Positions 1 to 10,326 of a stretch of 64,000 nt of DNA are shown here, piece by piece. The notes below the pieces were generated by a model. The model was not told the DNA's origin and did no database searches. It was given only the letters and a program-made list of their open reading frames with translations. Every line of letters starts with the position of its first letter. Position 1 is the first letter of the stretch. Source of the stretch: Parascedosporium putredinis (taxonomy: Eukaryota > Ascomycota > Sordariomycetes > Microascales > Microascaceae); the NCBI GenBank assembly GCA_949357655.1, contig CASHTG010000012.1, positions 3,224,001 through 3,288,000 on the forward strand, given 5' to 3'. The translations under genes and the position numbers were made by a program.

Positions 1-218
1 TGCCCCCGCTGCTGGCGGTGCTGCTGCTGCCGCTGGTGGTGCCGCCGAGGAGGCCAAGGAGGAGGCCGAGGAAGGTTCGTGCTTACCCAACCTAACGACC
101 TTTATCACGTCATGGCGGTCGCTGCCGCCGTGCCCTCGATGGGACTCTGGTATACTGACTGCTTGCTACAGAGAAGGAGGAGTCGGACGAGGACATGGGA
201 TTCGGCCTTTTCGACTAA
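1..218 (+). CDS. 60S acidic ribosomal stalk protein (P1/P2 type), 3' end only
   Basis: This is the last part of a ribosomal stalk P-protein, which recruits translation GTPases to the large ribosomal subunit. The visible part reads as an Ala/Gly-rich hinge followed by a Glu/Lys-rich tail that ends in SDEDMGFGLFD, the conserved C-terminus shared by P0, P1 and P2. The exon ends at 74, an intron spans 75-171 (GT...CAG), and the last exon is 172-218 with a TAA stop. The reading frame is continuous across the junction and enters the window at base 2. The start lies upstream of the window. The mixed Ala/Gly hinge and EEEKEE stretch look more like P1/P2 than P0, but the tail alone cannot separate them. 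Confidence 0.85.
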
Positions 219-653
219 ATCAACCCTTGAACGACTTTTTCTTTGTACTTCGGATGCATGGCTATGGGGGTCTTTACGTTCAACCGATCATAAAAGGATA
301 CGGTGGTGTAACAGCGTTCTGCTGCCTGGAGACAGGGTTCGCATTTCTCATAGATTTGTTAATATGACGAATTGCGCTCAAAAACAAAAGCAATTGGGAG
401 TTCAGGTTGCTGCCCACTTAGACGGTTTATTTGAGGGATATCGCAAAAACAAATCAACCCATTGCTTGTCGCACCGAGATCTATCACAAGGCAGAACATA
501 ACCCCGGCTTGCGTCTAGTGTAATGCTTGTGAATGTTCGCTTTTCCCTATAATCCTAGCACCGCATACTCCACCTTGCACATGCCTTAGGCCCCTGCTGA
601 TGGGACTTGTTCTGTGCTGCCCTGTCGCCATGATTGTATTGGGGTAATCCCCT
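219..653. other. intergenic, convergent 3' ends
   Basis: This stretch lies between the stop of the P-protein and the stop of the UBX gene, which converge. I see no coding signal, only presumed 3' UTRs. Confidence 0.6.
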
Positions 654-1858
654 TTATTTCACGTTGAGCACGGCCGATGGCACCAAACCTGCCTCTTTTA
701 ACGTCTTACCAAAGTCGATTTGGCCCTCAAAAGTCTTGCGTGGGAACGTTGTAGAGAAGCTGGAAACCTGAATGGCCTGTTCTGACTCAAGGGTCTGCGC
801 GACTTCGAACAAGGTTGTCTCGGCAGGAAACGTCTTCATCACCGGTCCTTTGCTGGTTTGGAGCTTGAGCCTTGCCTCGTTATGATCCACCTTCCTCGCA
901 GCTGGGGCGGGGGCGGCGGCAGGGGCGGCGGCCAGAGGGCTTTCCACGGCCCGCCCCTCACGGGCAGCTTTGTCGGCCTCTGCCTTGCGCTTACGCTCCT
1001 CCTTGTCTGCTTCTATCTTAGCCTTGATGCGTCTCTTGGCTTCGATGTCATTGAGCTTCTCCTGGCGCTTTCGGGCTGCCTCCTTGATCTGCTCCTTCCG
1101 TTGTAGCTCATCCTTGACGTCCTGGGCGTCACGCGTAGACTTCATCCGGATTTTCTAGCAGCAAAAGGTTAATATTTTATTGAAAGCTTTTGAGCGTTGG
1201 GAGAGGCTCTAAGAAGCCTTAAAGCTAGCACGCACCTCGTTTTGCTTGGCCTCCTCACGTGCTAACACGGCCTGGTTTTCGCGCTTTGCTTTGAGCTTCT
1301 GACGGAGCTCTTCGAGTCTCGCCGCCCTTTGCTCATCTGTAAGAGGAGCGATCTCGTCTGTGGATTCAGAAAAGTCTGTGTGGCCACTGCAAATATACAA
1401 TTAGCGCCTGTCATCGTCAAGCTCGAATGAAATCCTCGGTGTCCTGCCCACTCACCTCTTAGTTGCGTGATAGGAGGCGAGGTCAGCATTCTTAAACTGC
1501 TTGCCACAGTCATTGCAAACAAGAGACTTCATTTCTCCCCGCCTGTTTGATCAACATTGATATTCGTTTGTTCTTCTTCATCGTCGTCGTCGGCGCCCTT
1601 TGATTCCGTCTGAGCAAGGAGCTCGTCGAGCGATTTATCCTCGTTCGCTTCAAGCCATTCAAGGGCTTGGTTCACTAGGAAGAGACGGTCGTGTGGTTAG
1701 GCCAGTGTAACAGGTCATATAACGACTTGCAACTCTTGGGGAGTGGGGGAAGGGCGACATGGGCGATCCTTACGAGCGCCTGCCTTTTTTATCGCCAACT
1801 CAGCGCGGGCCTTGTCGAAGCCCATCTCCAGCAAGAGGTTGAGGTCAGACTGGCCCAT
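654..1858 (-). CDS. UBA-zinc finger-UBX domain protein (UBXN1/SAKS1-like)
   Basis: This is a Cdc48/p97-adaptor-type protein of about 318 aa. Exons are 1858-1774, 1674-1456, 1386-1236 and 1154-654. A UBA-like domain (about residues 1-40, starting MGQSDLNLLLEMGFDKARAE) should bind ubiquitin. A C2H2-type finger with Cys pair CNDC and the His pair in the SYHATK...GHTDF segment follows. Next is a long charged helix (REGRAVES at its end). The C-terminal UBX domain (about the last 80 residues) contains the TFPRKTF loop that normally contacts Cdc48. Exon 2 is one base short: the frame of the UBA part runs into TGA near 1531-1540, beside GGGG and AAA runs. Adding one base makes the total divisible by three. 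The ATG at 1858 fits the UBA start. Family-level function is firm; the specific partner is inference. Confidence 0.88.
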
Positions 1859-3607
1859 GGTGGTGACGGTGGCGGGGTGAGGTGCTAGTAGTGGGGTTTC
1901 GAATCGACGGCAGGTCTTGCTTGGGTTGCGACTGTGTTGGAGTTTCGAGAACCCTTGTGTTATGGAGCTTTAAGGCCTGGGAAGATGTATGAGGCACACT
2001 TGTGGGATTTATATCCTTTTCAAGGAAGCGGATCAAGGTAATGTGAAGTGGGAAAGAAGTTATTAGGGAGGGAGATCAATGGAGGGTAGCTTAAAGTCGA
2101 TCGATGCATGACAAAACACTTCAATTCGCGGGGTACAAAGAGGCAGGACGGACTACATGTATAGCATGTAGCGCCTGCCTATAACCGAAGCTAGGGCCAA
2201 AGAGCTTGGGTCAGCCAGAGCAGCAAGCTCCAGCTTGCTTTGACACTTGGAACATTAGTCTCCTCACATAACCATGGACGAGATTGAAAGTATCTATAAT
2301 CTCGAAGACATTTCAGGTTTAATGTTCATAAATGATACAAACACGCATTTTCAAGAGAAAGACAATCGGAAACAAAATTTTCGTTATCCTATAGAATGTG
2401 AACGAATCCCGGAAACAAAGCGAGGACGTGTCAATGCGATGGACAGGCGACTGCGTTGTATTGGTTGAAACATCCACCAAGTTTAGTATAGAATTCTCCC
2501 ACACGCCTTTATTTCTAGAGAGGGAGGAGGAAACCAGGAGGGCAGTCATTCGAGGGTCCGAAAAACACGCCCGCCTCAGGGCAAGTGGTCACGATGCGTC
2601 CTTCAAGACGGCGGCGTCAGCATTTCTTGAATAAGCCCCTCCCGAAGCAGCGAGGTACCATCGATAGGTCCAAGCCGATGGCCCTGAATTTTCTCCATTT
2701 CATGGTTAACATCTATGGATGGTAATCTGGGGGTTTGAATTGTGGAACATTTCTCTGGCTTGGTGAAGGAAGGCGAGCTCAGAAAAACTCTGTAATTATC
2801 CAAAAAGAACACCCTCCTCCGGTCTGCAGGCTATGGTCCCATCCCGTCACAGTTGGCCAGCATTGCGGGAGATCCGATCAATTGGATTGAGCCATGAGAA
2901 ATGACGTCTGCGGACCAAAGAAAGTACTGGTCGACACAGACCAGCCTTCAACCAAGGATCAATACGTCAAAAAGCTCCAGTGCTGAGCTTCCCTTCCACA
3001 GGAGCACTGGCCACTCCGCGTGGTTGCCATTATTAACAGCAGCGTTTATTACCTGATGCTGAAAGGAGTGTGGACACGAGTGGATGTATATATACGAATC
3101 TTTGCCGTATAATAACCAGAATTATTTAGTACAGTGACAAGTGGTTTACCCTGGGCGACAGCCAGAATCAGAGTTCCATATTATTACCAATTGAACAGGC
3201 CCTCGGTAATCTGCCCAGCTCCCTCCGTCGCCATCCACACTTCTCTAATGTACTGGTGGTGAGACTGAAACCTGGCCTGTACCGTTACCTCACCAAACAC
3301 CCACCGCACATCACATCGCCCTCATCAGGTGCCGCTGCTGGCCATTTCTCGTTCTGGTCGTGACACGCACCTAAATACACCCAACGTCTTTTCCCGCTGT
3401 TTAAACCCCGACAACCGCGACCGTTTATCCGCCTCGCCTCTTCTCTTTCCAACTCTCCGGATCCTTCGTCGCCTCTCTGTGAGCACTCCGACATACGATA
3501 CAGCAAGCAGACCATCATATTCAACAACCCCCGACTCCGCGAGACTTGCCTATAGCCAAACGAAGGCTTCCTTGTCACACTCTTCAAACCGATCGAATAT
3601 TGGCAAC
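1859..3607. other. divergent intergenic region
   Basis: This 1.75-kb stretch separates two divergently transcribed genes, UBX (-) and VAP (+), and should hold both promoters. The last 250 bases before 3608 are pyrimidine-rich, as is usual for fungal 5' leaders. No ORF in it resembles a gene. Confidence 0.55.
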
Positions 3608-4906
3608 ATGTCTGTCGATATCGAACCCTCTGAGCTGAGCTTCCGTCGTACGTCCCTCACCTACTTTTGGTCGTTGTGCACCGCTGGAACTCCGGACTAA
3701 ACCCCTTCTTCTAGGGCCATTCACCGAGGAGGTCTCGCAAGTTCTTATCCTCAAGAATCCGAACTCGAGCCCTGTCGCCTTCAAGGTATGTAGCCGCGAT
3801 CATCCCCTTCCGAGGTATCGCCTGCTTATTTCGTCTCTCGCTAATCGTTTTCCACAGGTCAAAACCACCGCGCCAAAGCAGTACGTTCACGCACCGCCTG
3901 CAACACTTGGATTCCGGACCTCGTCCTGATGCTTATTATGATTCTCTAGATACTGCGTCCGCCCAAACTCCGGTCGTATCGAGCCCGGTCATGATGTTCA
4001 AGTCGCAGGTGCGTTTTCCCGATTTTTCCCTCCCCTTCTTCCTTGCCCCCTGTGGTCACATGGCACTAACCAGCCGATTTTGGCACACACTAGTGCTCCT
4101 CCAAGCGATGAAGGCCGACCCCCTCGATGCCAAATGCCGCGACAAGTTCCTTGTCCAATCAGTTGCCATTACGCCTGATAAGGAGTTTACCGCCGTCGCT
4201 TCTGTGGTACGCGCCCCAGTTCAACAGACTGTAAAACGTTACTAGACGCCGACGGACAAAACTAACACATATCGCACACAGTTGGATTCGTCTGAAAAGA
4301 GCTCCATACAGGAGAGGAAGATTCGTGTGACGTGGCTGCCGCCTTCCCAGGGTGCCAACTCTCACGCTTCTGTTCCCGCTGCCCTGGAGACACCTGTAAA
4401 AAGCTCCATCGCTGCCTCGGAGGTGAGTTCCTAGGTTTTTGGGTGTAGTTTTGTACTTCTGTAGCCGGTGGCTGACCTGACGATGCTAGAACTTCGATGC
4501 GACACCCGATATCTCACGAGCGTACGCGTCGCCCTCGAACAACGATGATGCCACCTCGAGCCCGTCACCGCCGCCCCAATACTCGGACGACTCTAGGTCG
4601 GTGAAGAAGGAAACCGTCGAGGATACGCCAAAGACTACGGTCGGCCAGATCAAGGCCCAGATCGCGAGTATCGCCCAGCCAACTTATGAGGAGCTTAAAA
4701 GGAAGTTAGCCGAGGCCGAGGCCACCATCGAGTCCCTCCGACAGGACTCATCCCTCCGAAAGCGCAAAGGTGGCTCCGATAACGAGAAGATCCCGCAAAC
4801 CCAGCAGCTCGCCACTGCTACACGGCAGGTTGCAGAGGGCGTCCCTGTGAAGGTGGTTGCGATACTCTGCTTCCTGACCTTCCTCCTATCTTACATCTTC
4901 TTCTAA
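3608..4906 (+). CDS. scs2: VAP/Scs2-family ER membrane tether (MSP domain)
   Basis: This is a vesicle-associated-membrane-protein-associated (VAP) protein of 287 aa. It anchors lipid-transfer and signalling proteins carrying FFAT motifs to the ER. Seven exons are 3608-3647, 3715-3785, 3858-3880, 3950-4008, 4094-4206, 4282-4422 and 4490-4906, and they sum exactly to 288 codons. The N-terminal MSP domain starts MSVDIEPSELSFRRPF and contains the VAP signature around TTAPKQYCVRPNSGRIEPG. A Ser/Pro-rich linker follows, then a short coiled coil (YEELKRKLAEAEATIESLRQ). The protein ends in a hydrophobic tail anchor, VKVVAILCFLTFLLSYIFF. Exon 3 is only 23 nt. No frame break is present. The family assignment is firm; the gene symbol is by analogy with yeast. 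Confidence 0.93.
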
Positions 4907-6070
4907 ACCTGAATTATGTGCCGTTTGAATACCCACTTTGCTTTCAATACTCTCTTTGAGCGATGGCTGGATGCGTCGCGATTAGAGGACTTGCAGCCGC
5001 TGCAAAATGGATGCGAAAGGGTTAGCATTGCCCATCCCTTCCCGGCTTTTCTTCTGTTGGCGAGGGCAGGAAAACCCAAGGGAGACGAAAGATGCGAGAT
5101 GCAAGGGGGCGGGATCTGTACGTTACAGGGAAACTGTTATACTGCTCGGCGTATTTTGTGCGGAACGTGGGAAGAAGGACATCTTTGCTTGCGCGTCTCT
5201 TTCTTATGTTTGCTTCTTTCACTATCCTCATTCTGTCTTTTGCCCTAATTATTTCCCCCTCACCCTTCTCTCCTAGTTCTCGAGCAACCCGGATCGACCG
5301 CGGAAACTCGACGACTAGGGCCGCCAAGGTGCCCTTGACCTGGAGGCCTTCCGTCGCACGCAACGGCTCCGCGCTGTCTCGGCCAAGCGACTGATGAGAA
5401 CTGGGCTAAGAGTGGGTGAATGCATGGTGTGGCGACAAGCATAGATGAACTCGACTACTGCTCTTCTTTGTTTTCATTATGCTGTTCCATCATCTCATCC
5501 CCCAAGACTGTCTAGACAAGACTTTATTGGGAGGTCTCCCTTCCTTTTGATGTATCCATTCAGTCCAGACATTTCCCAGTATTCACGTCCAGTACATCAG
5601 AGTTAACGAGAAAGCGTATGAATCACCAAACATTTTTCATTTGTCTAAGGCGTGAAATGCTATTATGACTGCAGACCCAGCATTGCGAAAACCAAAACTA
5701 CCTCCCAACCCCCATTTTTCTCTGATTACACTAGACTTGTAATACATGTATTATTACTTCATTCCGGAGCAGTAGCTTTATCCGAGGCCATGACGGCCCG
5801 GTACTACTTGATGTACCACATGTATTCTATGATGCTGCGGAACGTTGGACCACCCTTCCTATCAATTCTTCCTTTCGTACTTTGTAGCTGGCCCGTAACT
5901 CAGCTCATCAACTTTTGTAGGGAAAAACGAAAAAGGATAAAAGGTTGTGGAGGAGAATCAAAGGAAATAAAAAAGAATATTAAATGGGTAAAACGGGTTG
6001 AAAAAAGCATAATAGGAGGAAGGGCAAAACAGATACGTGTATCTCGTGAAATGATATGTTCAATGTTGAC
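4907..6070. other. convergent intergenic region
   Basis: This lies between the stops of the VAP gene and the desaturase gene. Several open frames up to 140 aa occur, but none shows a domain, signal peptide or conserved motif. I regard it as 3' UTRs plus spacer. Confidence 0.5.
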
Positions 6071-7381
6071 TTAGGACTCAAGTTCAGCCTGCTTCCAGCT
6101 AGTCGCACCGCCAACCATACGTCCGCCTTCCTTCCTCTTGACACGGCACTGGAGGCCGACATTGTCGTCCCAGATGAACCTCCATAGTGCGTAGGTCCAG
6201 CTCTGGTGCCGAGGGAGGTCGTCGTAGAACTCATGAGCAATCTCGTTCAGTTTGTGGAGGCGAGTCCAAGGTACAGCGGGGAAGTCGTGGTGCTCGTTAT
6301 GAAGGCCGACATTATAGGTAAGGATATTGGCGGGGCCATAGTAAGAGAAGGTCTCAGGGATAGGGGCGTTGTTGTTGGGGTTGCGCTGCTCGGGGGTGAC
6401 GGTTTCATACACGTAGTGCTCGGCGATGAAGTGAGCGGCGAGGGGATGCAGAGAACCGGCAAGGAAAGAGCTCATAATGAAGTAGGATACGGCGTTGGCA
6501 CCAAGGGTGGTGTAGATGAAGTAATCGAAAGCGCCTTGGACGAGGATGTTGAGCCAATGGACCCAAGTGAAGGGGACCCGGTAGATGAACATGGGGCGGA
6601 GGGCGTAGAAGAAGATTTGGAAGGTGGCAAAGAAGGCCTTGCCGAGGACGGAATCAAGGAAAATGGCCTCGAAGGCGGTGGGGAGGTCGGTGTCGAGACC
6701 ATCGACGCCAAGGGACTTGTGGTGAGTTAGGTGGTAGGGCTATGTCGGAAGCAGAGAGATGTTAGCTAAACGAACTATACGGCAAGGTGGTGATGGGAGG
6801 AGCAAGGGGGAATGCCATACGCGGAACGAAGCGCTGTAGGGAACGCCAATTGGCAAGTTGGCGAAGATGGCAAGGATTCGGTTTGCCAAGGGGGATCGGA
6901 AGGCCAAGTTGTGAGAAATCTCGTGGATGGCGAGGAAGAGGTTCTGGTTTGCGGTCGCGCCAACGACATAGGCGGTCGCTAGGAACTTCCAGTTCAGAAT
7001 GGACGTGTCGCGGAGGAGGTAGGCCATGAGAACTTGGATGCCAACGACGCCAGCAACGACATATTTCGTGAGGGGCTCAGGGCCGCAGAGCTTCGTGACC
7101 TATGCACAAGGGATCGAGACACACACATATTAGCACCTCGACTCAGGCTCATATCTCGCTGCAAGGGGACCAATTGAACTATCAATTGAACGGACGAGCA
7201 AACTCACCTCGGGATGCGCCTTGATGATGGCGAGGCGACGCGTGCGGTGCGGCTCCTCGGTATACGTCCAGAAGAAGTCGTGCTCCTTGGCTTCCCAGGT
7301 ATCCTTCTCGTCCTTCTTCGCTGATCCATTCACTCTAGATTTGGCTGTGGGGGCCTGCGTGGCCGTCGAGGAGCCCGCCAT
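6071..7381 (-). CDS. sphingolipid delta-4 desaturase (dihydroceramide desaturase)
   Basis: This integral ER enzyme introduces the 4E double bond into dihydroceramide, feeding fungal glucosylceramide synthesis. Exons are 7381-7208, 7099-6821 and 6739-6071, which sum to 373 aa without a break. The N-terminal lipid-desaturase segment (DFFWTYTEEPHRTRRLAIIK) is typical of the DES family. Three di-iron histidine boxes are visible: HEISHN in exon 2, HLTHH at the start of exon 3 and HNEHHDFP near the C-terminus. Hydrophobic segments lie between them, e.g. YVVAGVVGIQVLMAYLL. The start ATG at 7381 is the first in frame, and introns 7207-7100 and 6820-6740 have GT...AG ends. The large open frame on the opposite strand (6206-6730) is a shadow of exon 3. 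Confidence 0.93.
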
Positions 7382-9485
7382 TGCGAACGTGAGACAGGCA
7401 ATGAACTATTCTGTCTAAGGAACGGGAGGTTGCGAACGTGGTCGAAGTGAAGGCGCTGTATCGCACAACAGCCACTTGTCAAGAGCTATGTGAGACTTTG
7501 GCGAAGAGGAGATTGGCGGAGAGGTAGGCAAGGAAAAGAAGGGAACCAGATACAGATAAAGGATAGATGCAAGCAATGAGGGGGCAAGAAAGGAAAGGCA
7601 AGAAGAAGAGAGGGAAAAAAGTAAGGAAGAAAGATAGAAAATGAAAAAAGATCCCGTTTGGCGACGTTAGATTGGCGGCATGAAGCGGGAAAGGGTCAAC
7701 AATATTTTGGTCAACGAGAGCACATCAAGTCCCTTCCAAAAGGAACATTTGAAGAAAAAGGAGCACCAAGCAAGCAAATACCACCAAAACTCTCTCCCGA
7801 CTTGCCAGACTTCAAAAAACGAACCCCTGTACGCGTGGTCCGAGTGCCACACGTCGTTCCTGGGTGGCGTTTTTCTTCTTTGAGCGAGGGGCAACCCCTT
7901 TTACTGTTGGGGTTAGATTGAACGCTGGCGGCGACCCAGTTATCTGTTCTCCATTGCTGGTGCCTGCTTCGAGGTGGAGGGCAGTGGCTGCTCAGTCGTT
8001 CGATCCCCACCCGGAACCGGGAAGCCTTCGAGAAAACTGACCTTATTTTCCAGCCGATATTGCCCTGGGCGTCTGTGGGCAATGTGGTGCTGTGGCAAGG
8101 GGCTGTTGGTTCATTGCATCTCGGTCGGAGTATACTGCATACATGTAGAATCCAGTTGCACATGCTTACACCAATTGTCCAGAGGCGCAAGACTAGATAG
8201 AATGGATCCATCGTCTATGTCTCGTCGCTGTCAAGTCCTCATCATCATCTTCTCCCCTACGTTCTCCCAGGTAATACTGGATTACTTAGTACAGATCCCC
8301 GAAACGGAAGAACCTCCATCTCTTCATCCAGTGGGCACAATGAGCGGGGCGCCCCCGAACATTCATCTCCGAGATGCAATGAAACCTTCAGAATCTTGCG
8401 CTGCTTCCCTTCGCTGTTCAGCCAGATTCCCGTAACAAGGAAGAAATTTGTTTGCAGAATTGGATCAATAGATGGATATATACACTGGCGATAGCGTCCG
8501 TTGACGACCTTTTTTTTTTTTCTCTCTACTTTCGGAATCTTGAGAATGCGCGCGAACCCAAAGTGCGCACCATGCATGTGCGCGCGCATCGTCGCCTTGC
8601 GGTTCGTTGATATTTTATCACTTTTCCCCTGGTATCTCGTCTCTTTGATCGTTGGTTCGACCAACCGGCGGTCCCCGCGACTCCACCGACAATCAGGAAC
8701 GATCCTATTCCCCAGGCCCAAGGTAACGCCCGTAGATCGGATAGATCAACAGCGTATATCCACGGTCTTGCGAATGTGCTCATGACTTTCCTCCCCGTTA
8801 CTAGACGCGTGAAACCTATTCGTAAACGGCTACAACACGTCGCATTCATTCCCCATACATGCAATCAGGGGCATCTCATATTATCTATCCAAGCCCGATG
8901 TTGTAGACTCAATCCCGGTCAAGCTCGACGCCGATCTGCGTTGGAGTCGTCGCGTGGGACCACAGTCCAGCTGTGTAGAGTTGATAATCTATTCCCTAGA
9001 GTTGCTTGAGCGCGGTCATTCATAGGTCCATGAATCAGATCAAGGCATGGACCAATAACACCATATATTACATATAAGCGAACTCATCCTTGGACACCAA
9101 CAATCCGGAAGCGTTGATGATCCCCAAAGAACGGACGCTTGAAGTTGGTGATAGCATCAAGTTTTCTGCCTTTCTCCACCATTGCGGATCGCAACTCTGT
9201 TGCTTCCTCGACTCGATTTTGTGCTGCGCGCGCACTTTCTCTTCATGTCATGCTCCGCTCTTCCTGAACCGGCGAAATTACAGCGGTTTCATTTGTTCAC
9301 CACGGCCCCCGATATATTGCAAGGCAATCTATTTCACAGCACGATGTCCCCATTTACTTCCACTTTATCCGCCCCGCGTTCCCCATGGTGGGCGATCTGA
9401 CCTACCATGCTCCCTACTTAACCATCCTGCAAACCTCGTGCCGGCGGGCCTTATTTGTCCTCGACTTGGCAAAACCGGGGTTGAT

Positions 9486-9502
9486 GGCTCTTTATAAGAG
9501 CC
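9486..9502 (+). promoter_or_regulatory. putative TATA element inside a 7-bp palindrome
   Basis: A perfect 7-bp inverted repeat (GGCTCTT / AAGAGCC) flanks a 3-bp centre and creates TTTATAAG. It lies about 220 bases upstream of the secreted-protein ATG, with a CT tract between. Position and sequence fit a TATA box, but the role is inferred. Confidence 0.35.
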
Positions 9503-9542
9503 ACCTTGAAGACTGGAGAACCATATTCCTCTCCGTTTTACT

Positions 9543-9567
9543 TCTCTCTCTCTCTCTCTCTCTCTCT
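9543..9567 (+). repeat. (CT)n microsatellite in a 5' leader
   Basis: A run of about 12 CT dinucleotides lies about 155 bases upstream of the secreted-protein start. Pyrimidine tracts are common near fungal transcription starts, so it may be part of the core promoter or leader. Confidence 0.8.
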
Positions 9568-9722
9568 GGTGATCTTGAAGAACAGGATCGAGCTTCCCTT
9601 TGCCGCACGCCCGTCCAAAACACGCTCCGAACCCCCGCATCTGTGTAAGTGAAAACGGCTGTAGCATCGCAAACCACCCTTTTGTTTTTTTAGCCGTGGT
9701 TCTCTCTAAAAAACCCGCAACC

Positions 9723-10326
9723 ATGCGCTTCCTGGCCGCTCTTTCATTCCTCGCCACGGTAGTTCTCGCCAAGCCCGAGCAGATTCGAGGTGTTCGGGAA
9801 CCCATCTATCACCTCTACCTCCAGGCGCATCCGACCGACCCAACCAAGGTCGTTCTTGGGCCCGAAGCCTCGGCTGATACTTTTGAGATTGGCGGCACGA
9901 TTGCATCCAACACCACCAGTCTCTTCATCAACATTGGCGACGACAGCACTTCGTACAAGTCTCTAACCTTTGGCGAGAGCGGTGAGACGACGGCGTGGGG
10001 CCTTGAGGGCGACACCATCATTACGACGACGGGGAGTAGCTATGGGAGGCGTAAGTTTTCTACCTTGTTTTTTTTGTTCTTCCTTGTTAGACCCGCTAGG
10101 AAGCCTCTACCGCATCTTCACCTCCCATTACGGGATCGGCCGGACCGTATCTTTCCATGTTCTGGGCTGCTAACTGTTGAGGTAACTCCAAAATATAGAA
10201 CTGAACTTCTTGGTCTGCGATTTTAGCGGGGGCTATTGGGAAGTCTTCCTCCAGACGGGAAGTGACGAGCCTAGCGGGAAGACTTGTAGCAACTACCAAA
10301 CTATCCATCTTCCCTGCCTATGTTAA
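9723..10326 (+). CDS. small secreted cysteine-containing protein
   Basis: This is a 151-aa protein with a clear signal peptide (MRFLAALSFLATVVLA, cleavage probably after ALA or just beyond). The exons are 9723-10050 and 10199-10326, joined as a Gln codon. The mature part contains a VYLQ-type beta-rich pattern (YHLYLQAHPTDPTKVVLGPE), one N-glycosylation sequon (NTT) and four cysteines near the C-terminus (LVCDF, KTCSNY, LPCLC). The protein ends right after the last cysteine. The arrangement of a short beta-rich body, a conserved NFLVC...YQTIHLPCLC end and no membrane segment is seen in secreted proteins of plant-associated ascomycetes. I do not recognise a named domain. It could be an effector, an adhesin fragment or a cell-wall protein; no function is shown by the sequence. 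Confidence 0.78.

Larger units (their letters stand above)
7382..9722. other. divergent intergenic region
   Basis: This 2.3-kb stretch lies between the desaturase (-) and the secreted-protein gene (+), so both promoters should be here. The first 270 bases are purine-rich on the + strand, consistent with the desaturase 5' leader. Open frames of 110-170 aa (7711-8211 and 8526-8864, minus) show no recognisable domain. A T run lies near 8510-8521. Confidence 0.5.

Noticed and set aside
6206..6730. 174-codon plus-strand frame opposite the desaturase
   Set aside because: Composition is a shadow of the desaturase last exon, which carries the histidine boxes.
7990..8010. B-box-like GTTCGATCC suggestive of a tRNA
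   Set aside because: The flanks cannot form a T-stem and no A-box lies at the right distance; other GTTCGA sites in the window fail the same test.
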